From assembly GCF_000264995.1 (NCBI RefSeq), contig NW_006767443.1, forward strand, positions 428,613-492,612: a stretch of DNA of 64,000 nucleotides, read 5' to 3'. This document shows positions 21,169 through 35,716 of the stretch, in pieces (position 1 is the first letter of the stretch; every line of letters begins with the position of its first letter). Under the pieces are notes generated by a model. It ran no database searches. It was not told where the DNA came from and was given only the letters and a program-made list of their open reading frames with translations. The stretch comes from Punctularia strigosozonata HHB-11173 SS5. Lineage: Eukaryota > Basidiomycota > Agaricomycetes > Corticiales > Punctulariaceae. Made by a program: the position numbers and the translations under genes.

Positions 21169-21940
21169 AAGGGGTTCAACGTCGGCGGTGGCGTCGGCCC
21201 CTGATGGAAGGCACCTCTTCCCCAAGGACTTCCACAACACGCCGACCCACCAAACAGCACGGAAGACGAACCCGACGTGGAGAGGGCCCGAATCTTCGAA
21301 CCGGTGAAACCCCTCGTTGCTGCGGCGGACGTGGAGAGGAGGGGAAGGATACCGGCGACGCTCTCTGAGCGCCGTTGGCCCGTTCTTTCTTGATTCTTCC
21401 CGTTTGGGAGGCGTGTTGTGTGTGGTTGAAAGCCCACGCGATGCGCCTTTGCGACTTGGGTGTCCTTCCCGGCGTCGGAGAGGAGGGAGGCGGTTGCTGC
21501 AGGACGTCCGGTAAGCTTTCCATACCTCGTGTCCTATTTCGAGGCCTTCTAACATAAGGTGATCTCCAGGTCGAGAGCGGGACGCTGCGATCGCACGAAC
21601 TTCCTCCGGTAACCCAATGATCTCCCTCGGCAACGTCGGTGCGCCGGCTTGCAGACCGGGATGTTCGGTACGTATTTCGCTCCTGCATATTGCCTTCGGC
21701 CTTTTGCTCACTTATCCTCTCCATCGCAGGCCGTGTTCGGGACGCCGCGCTCGACCAGACGTTCCCACGTTTGCCTCAAGGGAATGGGGTTGGGTGAAGC
21801 TGTTATGGGGAGAATGAGATGGGGTAGAGTTTGAATGGGGAGAGTGGCGTAGATAGTTTTCTAGACATTCGTAGATCCATAGATAGTCGTGGCACATTGA
21901 GTTTGACGCGCTGAGCGGCCTTACGTTTTCACTCTTTTTT

Positions 21941-22068
21941 AGCCTTTACAGCTGCCCCTGGTCCTCCTGGTCGCTGGTCCCCTGGTCTCCTCGACGGTTT
22001 CCCTCTTTTCTTCTAGCCTTTACAGCTGCCTCTGCCTCTGGTCCCCTGGTCGCTGGTTTGGTCCCTCT
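21941..22068. repeat. Imperfect direct duplication, ~74-nt period
   Basis: AGCCTTTACAGCTGC occurs at 21941 and again at 22015. Each is followed by CTG/GGTC-rich sequence including CCCCTGGTC and GGTCGCTGGT, in slightly different order. It is a two-unit local duplication with no coding content. Confidence 0.6.
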
Positions 22069-22098
22069 GGAATTCAAGTTCAAGACCCTCCCAGAATA

Positions 22099-22175
22099 GG
22101 ATCGCCAGCGCCTTTGGCTGGGGATCCGGCAGCCGGCCTCTTCGTGGCCTGGGGGACTAGTACCCTTCGGGGGAA
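22099..22175 (+). other. Cluster of stem-loops, possible structured RNA
   Basis: GGATCGCCAGC (22099-22109) pairs with GCTGGGGATCC (22117-22127) with one mismatch. GGCC around TCTTCGT follows at about 22135-22149. CCC-TTCG-GGG, a stable UUCG tetraloop stem, lies near 22163-22172. No RNA family is recognised, so this is only a candidate. Confidence 0.3.
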
Positions 22176-23387
22176 GCCAACGGCTGTTTTAATCGACACT
22201 CGAATTTCGTAGGAGCTCTCGAGATAGGTGCACAGGTAAGCTCCGGTATTCTATCTCTCTCTCTTTTCAAGGCCAGTTAGCAACACCCATAGGTATCCTT
22301 GTTCGCCCTTGGGACCGAGTGTAAGTGGACTTGGACGCCGGTTCAGTGCATTCTGCAGGCCCACTCGTACTGCGCTTCGCGTACGTGTTGACACCGCACC
22401 TTTCCGCAGTGCTCGTTCGACCGGAACTCGCATCCCGCAATTTAAGTTGTATGTGTGTACTACTACTGGTGGTTTTTTGTTGTCATAACCCCGAAATACA
22501 ATACGCTTCCTATGCGATATCGTGTTACTCAATGCGAGATCTGCCAATTGTTCAGTCATGGAGAGCAATCCGTGTGCGCCGCAACTTGGCTTCTGTCAGA
22601 GCATGATTGACGCCCTTGAAGGGACTGCGCGTAACTTTGCTGGGCGCCTGTCCCCGGGCGGATTCCATAAACAATACTCCCGAGCGTGTCGTGTTAACTC
22701 GGGCATGCTCAGAGGGGAGAGATATCTTCACGTGGGCTACGATAGTTGAAGGGAACGGATAGCATGCGTACCACTGTGGACAGCATGAAATACACTGCTC
22801 CGGTGACACTACTCGCGCTTCGATACGTGCCGGAAGATGCTCATAATCGACGGTGGAGTTGGGACGAAAATTCAGCATCAGGCGCTGGCGATCGCACGAC
22901 GGCCACCTCCAGCTAGGCCGCACAGAAGCTAATATTCTCCCCCATAGACGAAGGCGACAGACACCAAAATAGTGTAGTAAAGAACGAGCATCGTACAATG
23001 TCATACAACATCGCATACCGCGATGAAGTATGCGTGAGTTGGTAGACCTTCGATGGGCGCCGGTGATAAATCATTCCGTCGATCTATGCACATTGGCAGC
23101 GGATTGCGGAGAGCGCGTGGGCAATCGTGATCGGATGCACTAGTTTTTGAGAACCCCTGTCGCCTACCAGAGGATTTGTAAGGACATTCTTGCTAAGTTG
23201 CAGATGGCGACGATCCACGCAATGTTATCGCTTATCGGTATCTACGTGTTGATGGATATGAGTCATGATCAGCACTCGTACGTAGGAAAGGGGCAGCACT
23301 GCAGAGCGCTTGACCAGTAGTAGGAGTCCGCTATTGACGTGCGGTGCGGCAACCGGTTGTTCCGCTATTGGGACCGCGCCGGAAATA

Positions 23388-23411
23388 TACCTACCTACCT
23401 ACCTACCTACC
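23388..23411 (+). repeat. Microsatellite (TACC)6
   Basis: Six perfect TACC units, 24 nt, about 170 bp upstream of the ATG of SDR copy 6. A single CTACCTACC at about 39817 follows a similar flanking sequence. Confidence 0.9.
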
Positions 23412-23581
23412 GCCTTGGAAGCTTGGCCTGGTAATGTGGGTTGGGGCTTAATCATCCCCGATTATTTGTCAGACCAATTGGCGGCACGATGAGGGTCATT
23501 ACGACGGCGAGCCTCGGGGTGTACGATATGTATATATGAAGGACATTTCGACTGTTAGGGAGCTAGTAACTGACGAGAAAC

Positions 23582-24644
23582 ATGGCCCCCACCGTATATC
23601 TAGTGTCTGGCGCGAACCGCGGGATCGGTGGGTATTTTGTTCCTCGAGCTATCCTGGCCGGTCAATAGATAATGACGATTTGCATGTGTCCGCGCAGGAT
23701 TCGGTCTCGTGAAAGCCCTGTCCGCTCGCGAAAACACCGTCGTGTTCGCAGGAGCGCGCAACCCGGACGACGCCAAAGATCTCCAGAAGCTAGCAGCCGA
23801 GCGACCGGGAAAGCTGTACATCGTCAAGCTGGTGTCGAGCGATCTCAGGGGTAACGAAGAGGCCATCTCCTTCGTAAAAGAAAAGGCCGGCCGTTTGGAT
23901 GTCGTCATCGCCAACGCTGGTGCGGGAAATTCGTAACTTTGGTGAAATGTGCATCTGATACAGATGATGGTGTCATCAGGGATTAGCCTTGCGCCCGGCC
24001 CTGCATACCAGGCTTCGGAAGAAGACTTGCGGAAACATTTCGAGGTTCGTACGTTTTGTCACGAGAAGCGTCACACTCACGTCTAGATACTTATAGGTAA
24101 ACGTCGTGGGCACCTTCGTGTTGTTCAAAGCTGCCTTGCCGCTCCTCCAAGCGAGCAAATCCTCGGGATCCGCGCCTCCAAAATTCGTTGCCGTGTCTTC
24201 GCAACTCGGCGGTTTGAATTTCGGAGCGAGTCTGCCGGTCCTGACTACGCCGTACGGAATATCGAAGGCCGCCGAGAACTATTTGGGTCGAAAGTTGAAC
24301 TTTGAGCATGAGAAGGATGGACTAGGTGCGGATCATTGGAGTCCCGTAGTATGAGATTCATGAAGAGGTCACTGACGACATGGGCGCAGTTGTGTTCCCC
24401 ATATGTCCTGGTCTGGTGTACACCGATATGAGTAGGTCATGATATCCCCCTTTGTGCTCGATGCAGCTGAAATCACCATTCAATAGCCAAGGCTAGCATA
24501 GAGAAGGGTGAAACCGCACCCGGGGTGGAGTTCAAGACCGCGGATGACACTGCCGCCTTTCTTCTGAAGGTTATAGACAACGCCACGAGGGAGAACGAGG
24601 GCGGTCAATTCCTGAACTATGACGGCGCAAAGAATCCGTGGTAG
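23582..24644 (+). CDS. Classical SDR, copy 6 (intact, second subfamily)
   Basis: The first exon (23582-23627) encodes MAPTVYLVSGANRGIG. Later exons give GFGLVKALSARENTVVFAGA, DVVIANAG, SEEDLRKHFE, VVGTFVLFKAALPLLQAS, the active-site YGISK and the last exon ending GGQFLNYDGAKNPW with TAG at 24642-24644. All junctions are GT-AG and the frame is unbroken. It is the closest relative of copy 4 in this window, and they share the FGLVKALSARENTVVFAGAR block exactly. A TATATAT lies about 50 bp upstream. A family-level NAD(P)-dependent oxidoreductase; substrate unknown. Confidence 0.92.
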
Positions 24645-25078
24645 TAGAAACTTGGACAGAGCATGGGAGTGCAGATCCTGAGGCATGTAGAGTACAGCGA
24701 GATAAAAAGGAACTCGACTTGAAGGTAGTTTAGCACTATCGAACACTTGTCAGTCGTGTGTGGTGGTAGGCTTCTTGAACCCTGAGTCGGTGCTGCCAAT
24801 ACTTCGGGTAGGCTGACGCAATACTATCTCACGCTGGTTTCGACTTGGCACAAACAGGAGAGGATGCAACGTATTTGACGAATGATCGCTCATGTCAGCT
24901 GTGAGCTTGGAGAAGTATCAATCCAATTGTGCACATTGCGTTACCTTCATAATCGAATTCATCTCAAAGTCCCGCCCTCAACTTCCTGGCTCGCCTCGAA
25001 TTAACGGAGCTTCGATATATCGCGGGATTTTCATTCTGAACACCAGATGTCGGTATCAGTGGGATTGCCCTTCGTGTC
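24645..25078. other. Intergenic, nothing recognised
   Basis: This 434-bp stretch lies between the stop of SDR copy 6 and the SDR relic. No coding or structural signal is clear. Confidence 0.55.
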
Positions 25079-25190
25079 TTACCATGGAACTTTCTCCCCG
25101 TTGAAGTTCATAAACCGGCCGCCCTCGTTCTCTCGCGTGGCTCGTCTATGACCCTCACCAGCAGCAGCGCGCTATCCACGGTCCCATAGC
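25079..25190 (-). pseudogene. SDR copy 7: relic of the last exon
   Basis: On the minus strand the sequence reads ALLLVRVIDE, then in a shifted frame ENEGGRFMNFNGEKVPW followed by TAA at 25081-25079. It matches the final exon of copies 4 and 6 (LLNVIDNATRENEGGQFMNFDGAKNPW-type), with one base lost around the ATR codons. The rest of the gene cannot be found upstream, so only a terminal fragment remains. Confidence 0.8.
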
Positions 25191-25521
25191 CGTGGCACGC
25201 ATTCACTTGACCTAAGTCGGTTTGTACAAGGCAGTGGCTGGTCGCAGTGTTATACCCCATCCGAATCTTGTATGTCCAGTATGTTAGTACGTCTTATGCG
25301 CTGTTGTAGAATTGGGGTGTAGCATACTATATTTCGCTTCGCACGTAACTTAGATCGCACCTAGAAGCATCGACTATGCTCTATAGATACACGGTTGGCC
25401 AGGGCATGATGATGTTGTACAACTTTTCGATGTTCCCAATGTGAACTCTATAGAAATGATGTCTAAGCATGTGTTTGCGCGCACCAAACCACCGTCGAAA
25501 CCTCCCGAACTTCGCGAATCC
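25191..25521. other. Intergenic, 3' side of the MAP kinase gene
   Basis: About 330 bp with no recognised feature between the SDR relic and the stop of the MAP kinase gene. Confidence 0.55.
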
Positions 25522-28545
<3,024 letters not shown>

Positions 28546-28967
28546 GACAGGATCCCGCAGCGCACGCGGAGAAAGATAGCAAGCAGGGATTGAAACCGAG
28601 CAATCAACGGCCCGGGGCGACTAGTCTGGTCTTTTAAGTAGTATCGTGTACGTGGCCTCGGAGGGTGTAGCGGAGGAAAGCAAGGGGTGGTCGCGTTCCG
28701 AGGTGGGTGTCCTCAAGGCAGCCAAAGCGTGCAACTGCCGCTCAGGCTCTGAGTACACGGCAATTTGTCTCGGGCGGCCATTTACGTCACTTTCCTTCCC
28801 TTGATAATATACAAAACTGATTGCCTCATCTTATCTTCTTATCTTTGACGTTATAGATAAACCCAGCGATCGAACAAATCCATGGATAATTAAGCTCGAC
28901 AACAGACGAAACGTGGTACAGTATACATACTCGGCTAGCATGAAGAGAAACGTTAGCCTGAACACGC
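28546..28967. other. Intergenic, promoter of the MAP kinase gene
   Basis: This 422-bp stretch lies between the kinase ATG and the stop of the Pta1 gene, both minus strand. It contains an AT-richer part near 28800-28900. I see no gene. Confidence 0.6.
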
Positions 28968-31900
28968 TCAACTTGGCGTCGGAGTACCCTCCTTCGACCC
29001 TCCCGGCTCCTTCGGCGCGCCTGGCTCGTCCTCCCCAAACAGATCGAGGTACCCCGCCGTACGCGCCTTGTTCCCCGCCTTCTTGAGTACGAACTCCCTC
29101 AACCCCGCTTTCAAATCCGGCTGCTTGTCCACCAAGTCTCGCAGCTGGTCTTTCGGCAGCTGCAGCAGCGCGCCAAAGCTCGCGGGCGCGATCACCTTCG
29201 CGCATCGGATGAAGCCCGCCCAGAGTGGCGGGTTCGTCCAGATCTTCTTCGTGATCAGGCGCGAGAGCAGCGTGGTGGACACGAAGCCGACGAGCGATTT
29301 GTACGTCTGCACGGCCTGGATCACCGTCCGGAGGAAGAGCGTCGGCAGCACCGGCTCGTCGACGATCTGCTGCAGCACGACGGCGAGTATCTCGGATCGG
29401 TACACGTCCGTCATCGAGAAGCAGATTCCGATCGCCTCCATCGCGCTCTTCAACCCAATCTCCTTCTCCGAGTTGTGCAGCACGACCATCAACTCCGCAG
29501 GCGTCAGTAACTCGCTCTGGCGCACGCGTGGCAGGTTCGAGGTCACGGTCGTGAACGTTTGCGGCGGCGTGGTGACAATCGAGCTGAACACGGCGCGCAC
29601 AAGAGCCTTGTTCTCTGGCGTGCCGTTCAACATCGAGACGATGCGGGGTAGATGTCGGTGGATGTCCGCCTGAGGATCACAGTGTAGTCAATATCGGATC
29701 CATCATGCGAAGAGCATGACCTACCTTGTCCATCTCCCCAATGATGGGCATCAAGAACCGTGCGTCCAGGTCCCTCTCCGCCATGAGACTCTTCACGAGA
29801 ACCACAAGCGGTGCACTCGGCCGTCCGTGTTCCGTGAAGATATTGAGCACCCGCAGCGCGAGAGACTCGGCGCCGGGCGGGAATGTCCGCAAAAGCGTGA
29901 GGAGCTTGCCGTGCCCTGACCCCAGCGACCGTATTAAGGGCGTGATTAAATCTTGTACCGTCTCCTGCACGGACTGATGCATCTGGCTGTATGCAGCGAA
30001 TATTCTGCACGGCACCATTCATTAACTACCTTCGTCCTCCTCAAGCGAACACGAAAACTCACTCGTCAAGAAACTCCGGTACCTGTCTCGACAGTGCGAA
30101 CAACAGCTCGACGTGCTGCAGAACCTCCGCCTTCACCGCCGGGATCTCGATCTGCTCTCCCAAGTACGGCGTCTGCACCAGCTCCTCCGGTGGGAGCTCG
30201 CCATCCTCGTCGTCCATTGCTGTGTCCTCGCCTCCACCTCCGGAAGATGCGCCCTTTTTGGTCGACTGCAGCCTCCGGAGCATCTGGAGCGCAAAGTCGC
30301 GTACCATACCATCCATCGGCTGCTGGTCGGGCACCCATCGCCGGACGGTATTGATCGCGGCTGCTCGCGTGAGCTTTTCTGCGGGGAAAGGATCACGTAG
30401 TCAGCATCGACATATAAGTTCCTTGCACGAGAACGTTACCTGGATGTGTTGTCAGATCTAGTAACACCGTTATCGCATCGTCCCTCAGCGATGGCCGTTG
30501 CATCACAAACCCCCGCAGAGCCGTAAAGCCCACCTCACGCCTGATCAATGACCCATATTCAGTATATCATTTTCGCCCTGTTAACCATCCTTACCTCTCG
30601 GGATCGACACACAAATCTCGCAACAGCGCAAACACATCCATCGGAACCGAGGGTATGTCGAGCAGGAACCGAGAAAACGTTCGGTCCTTGGCGTCGAGTT
30701 GCGTCTGGTACGCCGATACAATCTGGTTCAACCAGGTGTCGTAGTTCGGCCGCTGTAAAACCAGCTTAGTATATCGCTGAGACCCCAAGAACGATCTGCG
30801 GCTACGTACCCAACTTCGGTCACCTCGTGTTCGTATCTGGTCGTTGTACCACTCTTCGTTCATCCACACCGTCGCTAGCCGTACCCTTGATAACGCTATC
30901 AGCACGAAAACGTCAAATATCCAGATCCGTGAAGTGAACCTCACCGTCGGGGGAAATCCGCCATGATATAATCACACAAGGTCCGCCTCAGCCTCTCCTG
31001 CCTTGCGTACCCGACCTCGTCTCCCCCATCCACCTCCATCCCCTTCTCCTCCTTCTCTTCCTCCCCGCCCCCTCCATCCCCCTTCGGCGGATAAGCGACG
31101 CGCGTGACCATCCGCACCACGAGTGTCATCCACAGCTCGGGCACAGCAAGGTTCTCCTCCGGCGCGCCGTCTGCGTCCACTTCGTCCCACAGCCGCATCA
31201 TGCTCGCGCGCACGACCGCGTCGCGCTCCGTCTCCGGCACCTCCGGCGGCGGCGGGAGCCTAAAGTCCGTCAACAGCTGGATCTTCAGCTCCCCATCCGC
31301 ACCCAACGCCTCCTCTGTCGCCTCTGTCTCCATCGCCATCGCCGCCTCATCGCCCGATAGCTAAAGGGAGGGGAAAGCAGGGACAATGAATGACCACGGT
31401 CGCCATCGAGGTAGGAGGATTTTACCTCTTGGTTCAGCCTCTCGGGCTCATACTCTATCTCTTCTCCGTCCACATTCATGTCCAGGGGATTCACCACTTC
31501 CTCCTTAACCGCCACCTCCCGATCTCCCTCCTTCTCCTTAACCTCCGTTCTATCCACCTTCGCCGACCCATCCGGTCGTGCCTTCGGGGCTTCCGCCTCT
31601 GGCGCAGTCCCCGAAAGCCCGGGTACAGGCTCGACCGAAGGTGCCCGCGCAGGTGCGGGGGCCTCCGCGAGCGCCGGCACCGGTGCCCCGTTCGCGACCC
31701 GATACGCCCTAACGAGCTCCGCAAGCCGCTCCTCGCTGAACGCCTGCAGGTTCGCGACTATGAGGTCCGTAACGAGCGACGCAGGCAATGACGAGAAATC
31801 GAAGGAGGCGAGGAAATTCGCGTTCGCCGCGCTGCCCGCCGCGCCGTGCTCGCGCTTCACCCGCTTCGCGTCCGGCTCCGCGTGAGTCCCGGAAGAGGAT

Positions 31901-33280
31901 GCGGTGGGAGGAGTAGGGGACGCCTCCATGGGCCGCTTGAGGCGGGCGGCTTCGGCTGCGAGCGCGGCTCTGCGAGCTTTTTCTTCGGATGCAGCGCGGT
32001 CCATGCGAACGCCTTGAGCAGCGAGCGCTTCGTTGATCTGCTGGATGTACGGTTGGGCCTGCGGCGTTCTGATGACGTCCATGTTAGTTAATCAGCGATC
32101 TTTTCGGCACCGTGGATGGGATGTTGACGTACTTGGATAGGTGGACGAGCAGGATGCGCACGGCCTTTTCGGCGCTCTTGACCTCGCTGGCGGGGAGGCC
32201 GGCAAGGGCGGCGGGCGTCCATGACGCAAGGGAAGAGACGACGAGTTGCGCCAGAGACGGTCGCAGCTTCGGGAGTGTCGCCCAGGAGTTGAGGATGGCA
32301 GAGAGGATGTCGTGGTTCCTAGAAGCGCATTTAAATTAGTTAAGCTCGGTTCTGTATTGCATTTCGTGGCGGAGTGGCATGGCGCGACTGGGGTAGGGGT
32401 GGAGGCGGAGGCGGAGGACATACTGTGAGGTGTAGAGGATGGTGATGACGCTCTCGATGAGCTTGAGTCCTTCTTGCTCGAGTTGTTGGACGGGGATGAA
32501 GGGATGGTTGGTGGGACACATGGCGATGTTCGGGTCGTTCTTGTTTTGTAGCTGCACGACGTGTTAACCAGAACGAAGGATGGAAGATTTGAAGACGCAC
32601 TCGAGGATCCGACACGCCCCTAGTTTGCACGATGATCACTCGTTGGAGGAATTTGATCGCGGCCAGCTTGACTCCCGCTGTGACGGTCGGCGCCCAGACC
32701 CACTCGAGGATGGTGGCTTTGGCTTGCGCGAGCATATCCCACTGAGGGCGCATGCTCATATTGCTCGTACATCTTGCAACCTCCGTTAGGTATGCAGAGT
32801 ACAGGCGACATCCTAATGTCACTTACAGGACGCGAAATAGCAGTGGATACACCGTAGCGAAGCATTGCACCACGATCTTGACGGTGCTCGGATTGGGGTC
32901 GCGCAACAGACCAACGAGCGTGTCCAAGCTCTGCCCGGCTACTATAGTAGCAGTACCAACATCAATATGATATTCCATGCTTATGATGACAACGAGAAGC
33001 TATGATGAGAGTAAAGTCACTGACACTGCGTCCTTGCCTCCAAACTCAATGCGCTCCGACATATCGCGTACTGCAGCAAGTCCAGCACCCATCTCTTCAA
33101 CAAGGAGTCGCCCGCTCCCGCGACGGTCTTCACTAGCGTGCCACAGAGGATGGGGATCGGCGCGGGCTGCGCCTCGAGCGCTTCACGCAGGGCGGCGAGC
33201 AGGTCGGCCTGCTCCTTCGAGTCGGCGGGAACGGCGAGCGCGGCTTGCAGGGCCTGCAGGGGGTCGACCGGGGCTGCCAT
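28968..33280 (-). CDS. PTA1: Symplekin/Pta1, scaffold of the mRNA 3'-end processing complex
   Basis: Start ATG is at 33280 (MAAPVDPLQALQAALAVPAD) and stop at 28970-28968. The N-terminal half is a series of helical repeats (DSLLKRWVLDLLQYAICR, ILEWVWAPTVTAGVKLAAIK, VILTILYTSQ). A charged linker with PDAKRVKREHG follows, then a further helical region. The C-terminus matches the symplekin C domain (LTPAELMVVLHNSEKEIGLK, VLPTLFLRTVIQAVQTYKSL, TKKIWTNPPLWAGFIRCAKV) and ends LFGEDEPGAPKEPGG. Pta1 holds the polymerase, nuclease and phosphatase modules of CPF together in the nucleus and links them to transcription termination. At least ten exons are needed and I did not fix every boundary. No break was seen. 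Confidence 0.9.
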
Positions 33281-33792
33281 CACGCACGTCGCGCGCTTAT
33301 TTCCAGAACCAACAGGATATCTCGACTTATGGGTTGGTGGTTGGTCGTCAGACACAGCAGAAACTCAGAACTGGGCCGGGATGTACGCCACCGTGGTGGC
33401 TGAAGGCAAAGCGGGCGCGCGCCTCCTGGTGGCCTTGGATCCCAGCTCTGCCTTTCACCTTCATCCCAAATGATTGTCCGCCGGATGGAACATTGGCATT
33501 GCCGAGTCGACACTCGCTCACGACCTTCATTGATTCAGGCCGTATCATCACCAACAGCGTCTACTGTTCGACAGCCGGACGGGCGCTAACGCAATCTCCC
33601 TTGTGGCAGCAATAGTCAATGGAGAGACAAACAACATTTTTCAGTAACTGTAGACGACGATTGCGGATGAGTCATTGTGTCTCGTTCGACGTGTCTCGCT
33701 GTTGGAAGGGCGACGCGACTGAACATCGGCAAATAGGTGCGTATCTTGTTGCGACGCATAACCGCGCTCTGACGTTCATCTCTCACCTTGTT
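33281..33792. other. Intergenic, promoter of the Pta1 gene
   Basis: About 510 bp upstream of the Pta1 start. No coding region or clear promoter motif could be supported. Confidence 0.5.
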
Positions 33793-34320
33793 TCACGCAG
33801 AGGTCGCCGGCACTTTCGTCGTAGTATGACGAAACGAATCTCGCCGGGAATGGTTCTGCCAAAATTGTGGTCTGAGGCATCAGGGAGTGCACCTGATACC
33901 ATGGCCGGTGAGCTCTATCAATTATCCTTCGAACCATCTCCTTTACTGAAAACTCGCAGTACGCGCACATGACTCCGCTATCGAACACATGTTGTTCATC
34001 ATCGCTCAAAGAATATGGCCAAAGAAGGTACCGATATCCAAAGCATCGGAGAATCGAAGCACGTCTATGAACGCGGAGAACGAGGCGGAAGTCGATTCTA
34101 CGAGCAACATAGAAGATACATGACTACGAGATACGACTGCGACGCGAAGGGTGTCACCCAATCCCACGATGGCAAAGCTCGTCATCCCCCCCGCCTTCGC
34201 GCTCCACAAGGCGTTGTCCGTGGCCCGTGGGTCTGCAGGATACTGGAGATGGCGTCCGAAGTGGAGATGACGGAATGAGAACGTTCCTCCAAGCTCCGCG
34301 TCGTGAAAGGTAGTCGGCAT
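33793..34320 (-). CDS. Possible small gene, unrecognised
   Basis: From ATG at 34320 a frame of ~100 residues begins MPTTFHDAELGGTFSFRHLH and continues LRVAVVSRSHVSSMLLVEST. A GT-AG intron near 34015-33962 and a second one before about 33868 would keep it open to a TGA at 33795-33793, giving about 150 residues. I recognise no domain. The start lies only 43 bp from the stop of the F-box gene on the same strand, which would be tight. Codon and amino-acid composition is plausible but not convincing; it could be 3' UTR of the F-box transcript instead. Confidence 0.25.
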
Positions 34321-34362
34321 GTTGGGATACACCGTTCGGCGACAGAGCGCGCGGCAACCCTG

Positions 34363-35660
34363 TCACGCATCCTCATCCTCAACGACTTCTACATCCACGT
34401 CGAGCGCCTGTATTCTCTCGCAAAGCGACCCCACATGTTGCTCCGCGAGTGCCTTGACATTTCGGTTATACGTCTCCGATTCTGTCCGTGTTATCGAGTG
34501 GGGCCTGCCATACACAACGGCGAAAATTTTGACGCGGACCCGAGTCAACTTGACGACATCCGAAAGCCTGACGAGCGCGTCCGCGAGGGCCGCCCACTTG
34601 TCGCCGTCGTCTCGTTTCCCCCAGGCCGTCGAAACGGTGAACGTGATTTCGAAGCGTGTGATCGTCGCCAACGCTGCGCTCTCCAGGATGGCCTGAACCC
34701 CACCGACGTCGAATGCGGCCTTCCGGAGCGAACTGTATTTGCCTAGTTCGATGGTTACGCAGAAGGACTCCAACAACGGGTTGTTCGCAAGGTCCAAGCG
34801 CTCTGCGAGGGCAAGTGAGAACTCATCATCATTCGCTCGGTCGCATGCTCACCTTCTTGATCGGCGTATAGGTAATAGCCCTGGAGCGACACGTGCAGAT
34901 ATCTGAGGCCGGGGCAAAGCTGCACGAGCTTGCGCAAAGCCAACAACTCTTCCTGCAGCATCCACTTGGGTACCCAGCTCAGGCGCGAGAGGGATGCCAG
35001 GGAACCGAGCGAGCAGAGATGGGCCAGGTAGTCGCACACGAGCCTGAAGTGATTTACGACATATGGGGCGGGATCTAGGTGGATTTCCGCGATGTCGAGC
35101 GCCGGCGCCTCCGTAGGCAATGGCCTCGGCGGGTAAACCGACCTGATTTTCACGTTCGGACCGATGCGGACGCAACGGAGGTGGGGCAAAGAAGTGAGGA
35201 CCTGGAAAACGGACATGGGTTCCAGCGCGGCGCGCTCGATCGCGAGTGTTTTCAAACCGGGGCAACAGACCGCGATATTCTGAGCCAATTTCAGGGGGTA
35301 CTCTTTCCACTCCCCTGATAGGGTCTTGAAGGAATCCGGGATATGCTCTTCTAGCCAGACCGTGAGCTCCTCGACCCGGGGAAAGACGAACGGAATCTCT
35401 GATTGTCCCATCGGTACGGCCACCACACGGATCTTCGTGACGTTCTCCAGGATGTTGGGCGAGAACTGGATGAGATTTCTGATCGTGTCCAGGTCCTCCT
35501 TAGCGCGTAGGAAGAGCTCGGAAGGAAACAGATGGTACTGGCTGGCGCTGCGCCAGCGACGATGGGTTAGGGAGCACGCACGGAGTGCATCCTTGTCGTC
35601 GTGTAGAAGATCGATAATGCAGTCCCACAGCTCTTGAGGGAGTTTGTTCTCGAGGGTCAT
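34363..35660 (-). CDS. F-box protein with degenerate leucine-rich repeats
   Basis: Two exons: 35660 to about 34851, and about 34801-34363 (TGA at 34365-34363). The N-terminus MTLENKLPQELWDCIIDLLH, followed by DKDALRACSLTHRRWRSASQ, is a clear F-box, the Skp1-binding segment of SCF ubiquitin ligases. The rest has leucine-rich repeat-like segments (CCPGLKTLAIERAALEP, LTSLPHLRCVRIGPNVK, CPGLRYLHVSLQGYY), then an acidic end DVDVEVVEDEDA. Agaricomycetes carry hundreds of such genes, mostly with unknown targets. The ATG is only 57 bp from an inverted-repeat element that fills the proximal promoter. Confidence 0.85.
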
Positions 35661-35716
35661 GTTGGGTGGACAGCCAGATTATGAGCAGATCGTGAATGTT
35701 GCAGAGCAATAACGCT

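Larger units (their letters stand above)
21073..23581. other. Long gene-poor stretch
   Basis: Two and a half kilobases without a gene I can support. It holds hairpins just after the previous stop (21093-21168), a duplicated TTTACAGCTGC unit (21941-22068), three adjacent stem-loops (22099-22175) and a TACC microsatellite (23388-23411). A long minus-strand open frame at 20956-21724 is Arg/Pro-rich, low in complexity and has no spliced continuation, so I leave it out. Confidence 0.5.

Noticed and set aside
20956-21724. Minus-strand open frame of about 250 codons
   Set aside because: Pro/Arg/Ser-rich, overlaps the hairpin region and the end of the gene at 20430, and has no recognisable domain or exon structure.
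21073-23581. Possible retroelement or virus-like remnant in the gene-poor stretch
   Set aside because: No terminal repeats and no reverse-transcriptase, integrase or capsid-like motifs could be seen on either strand.
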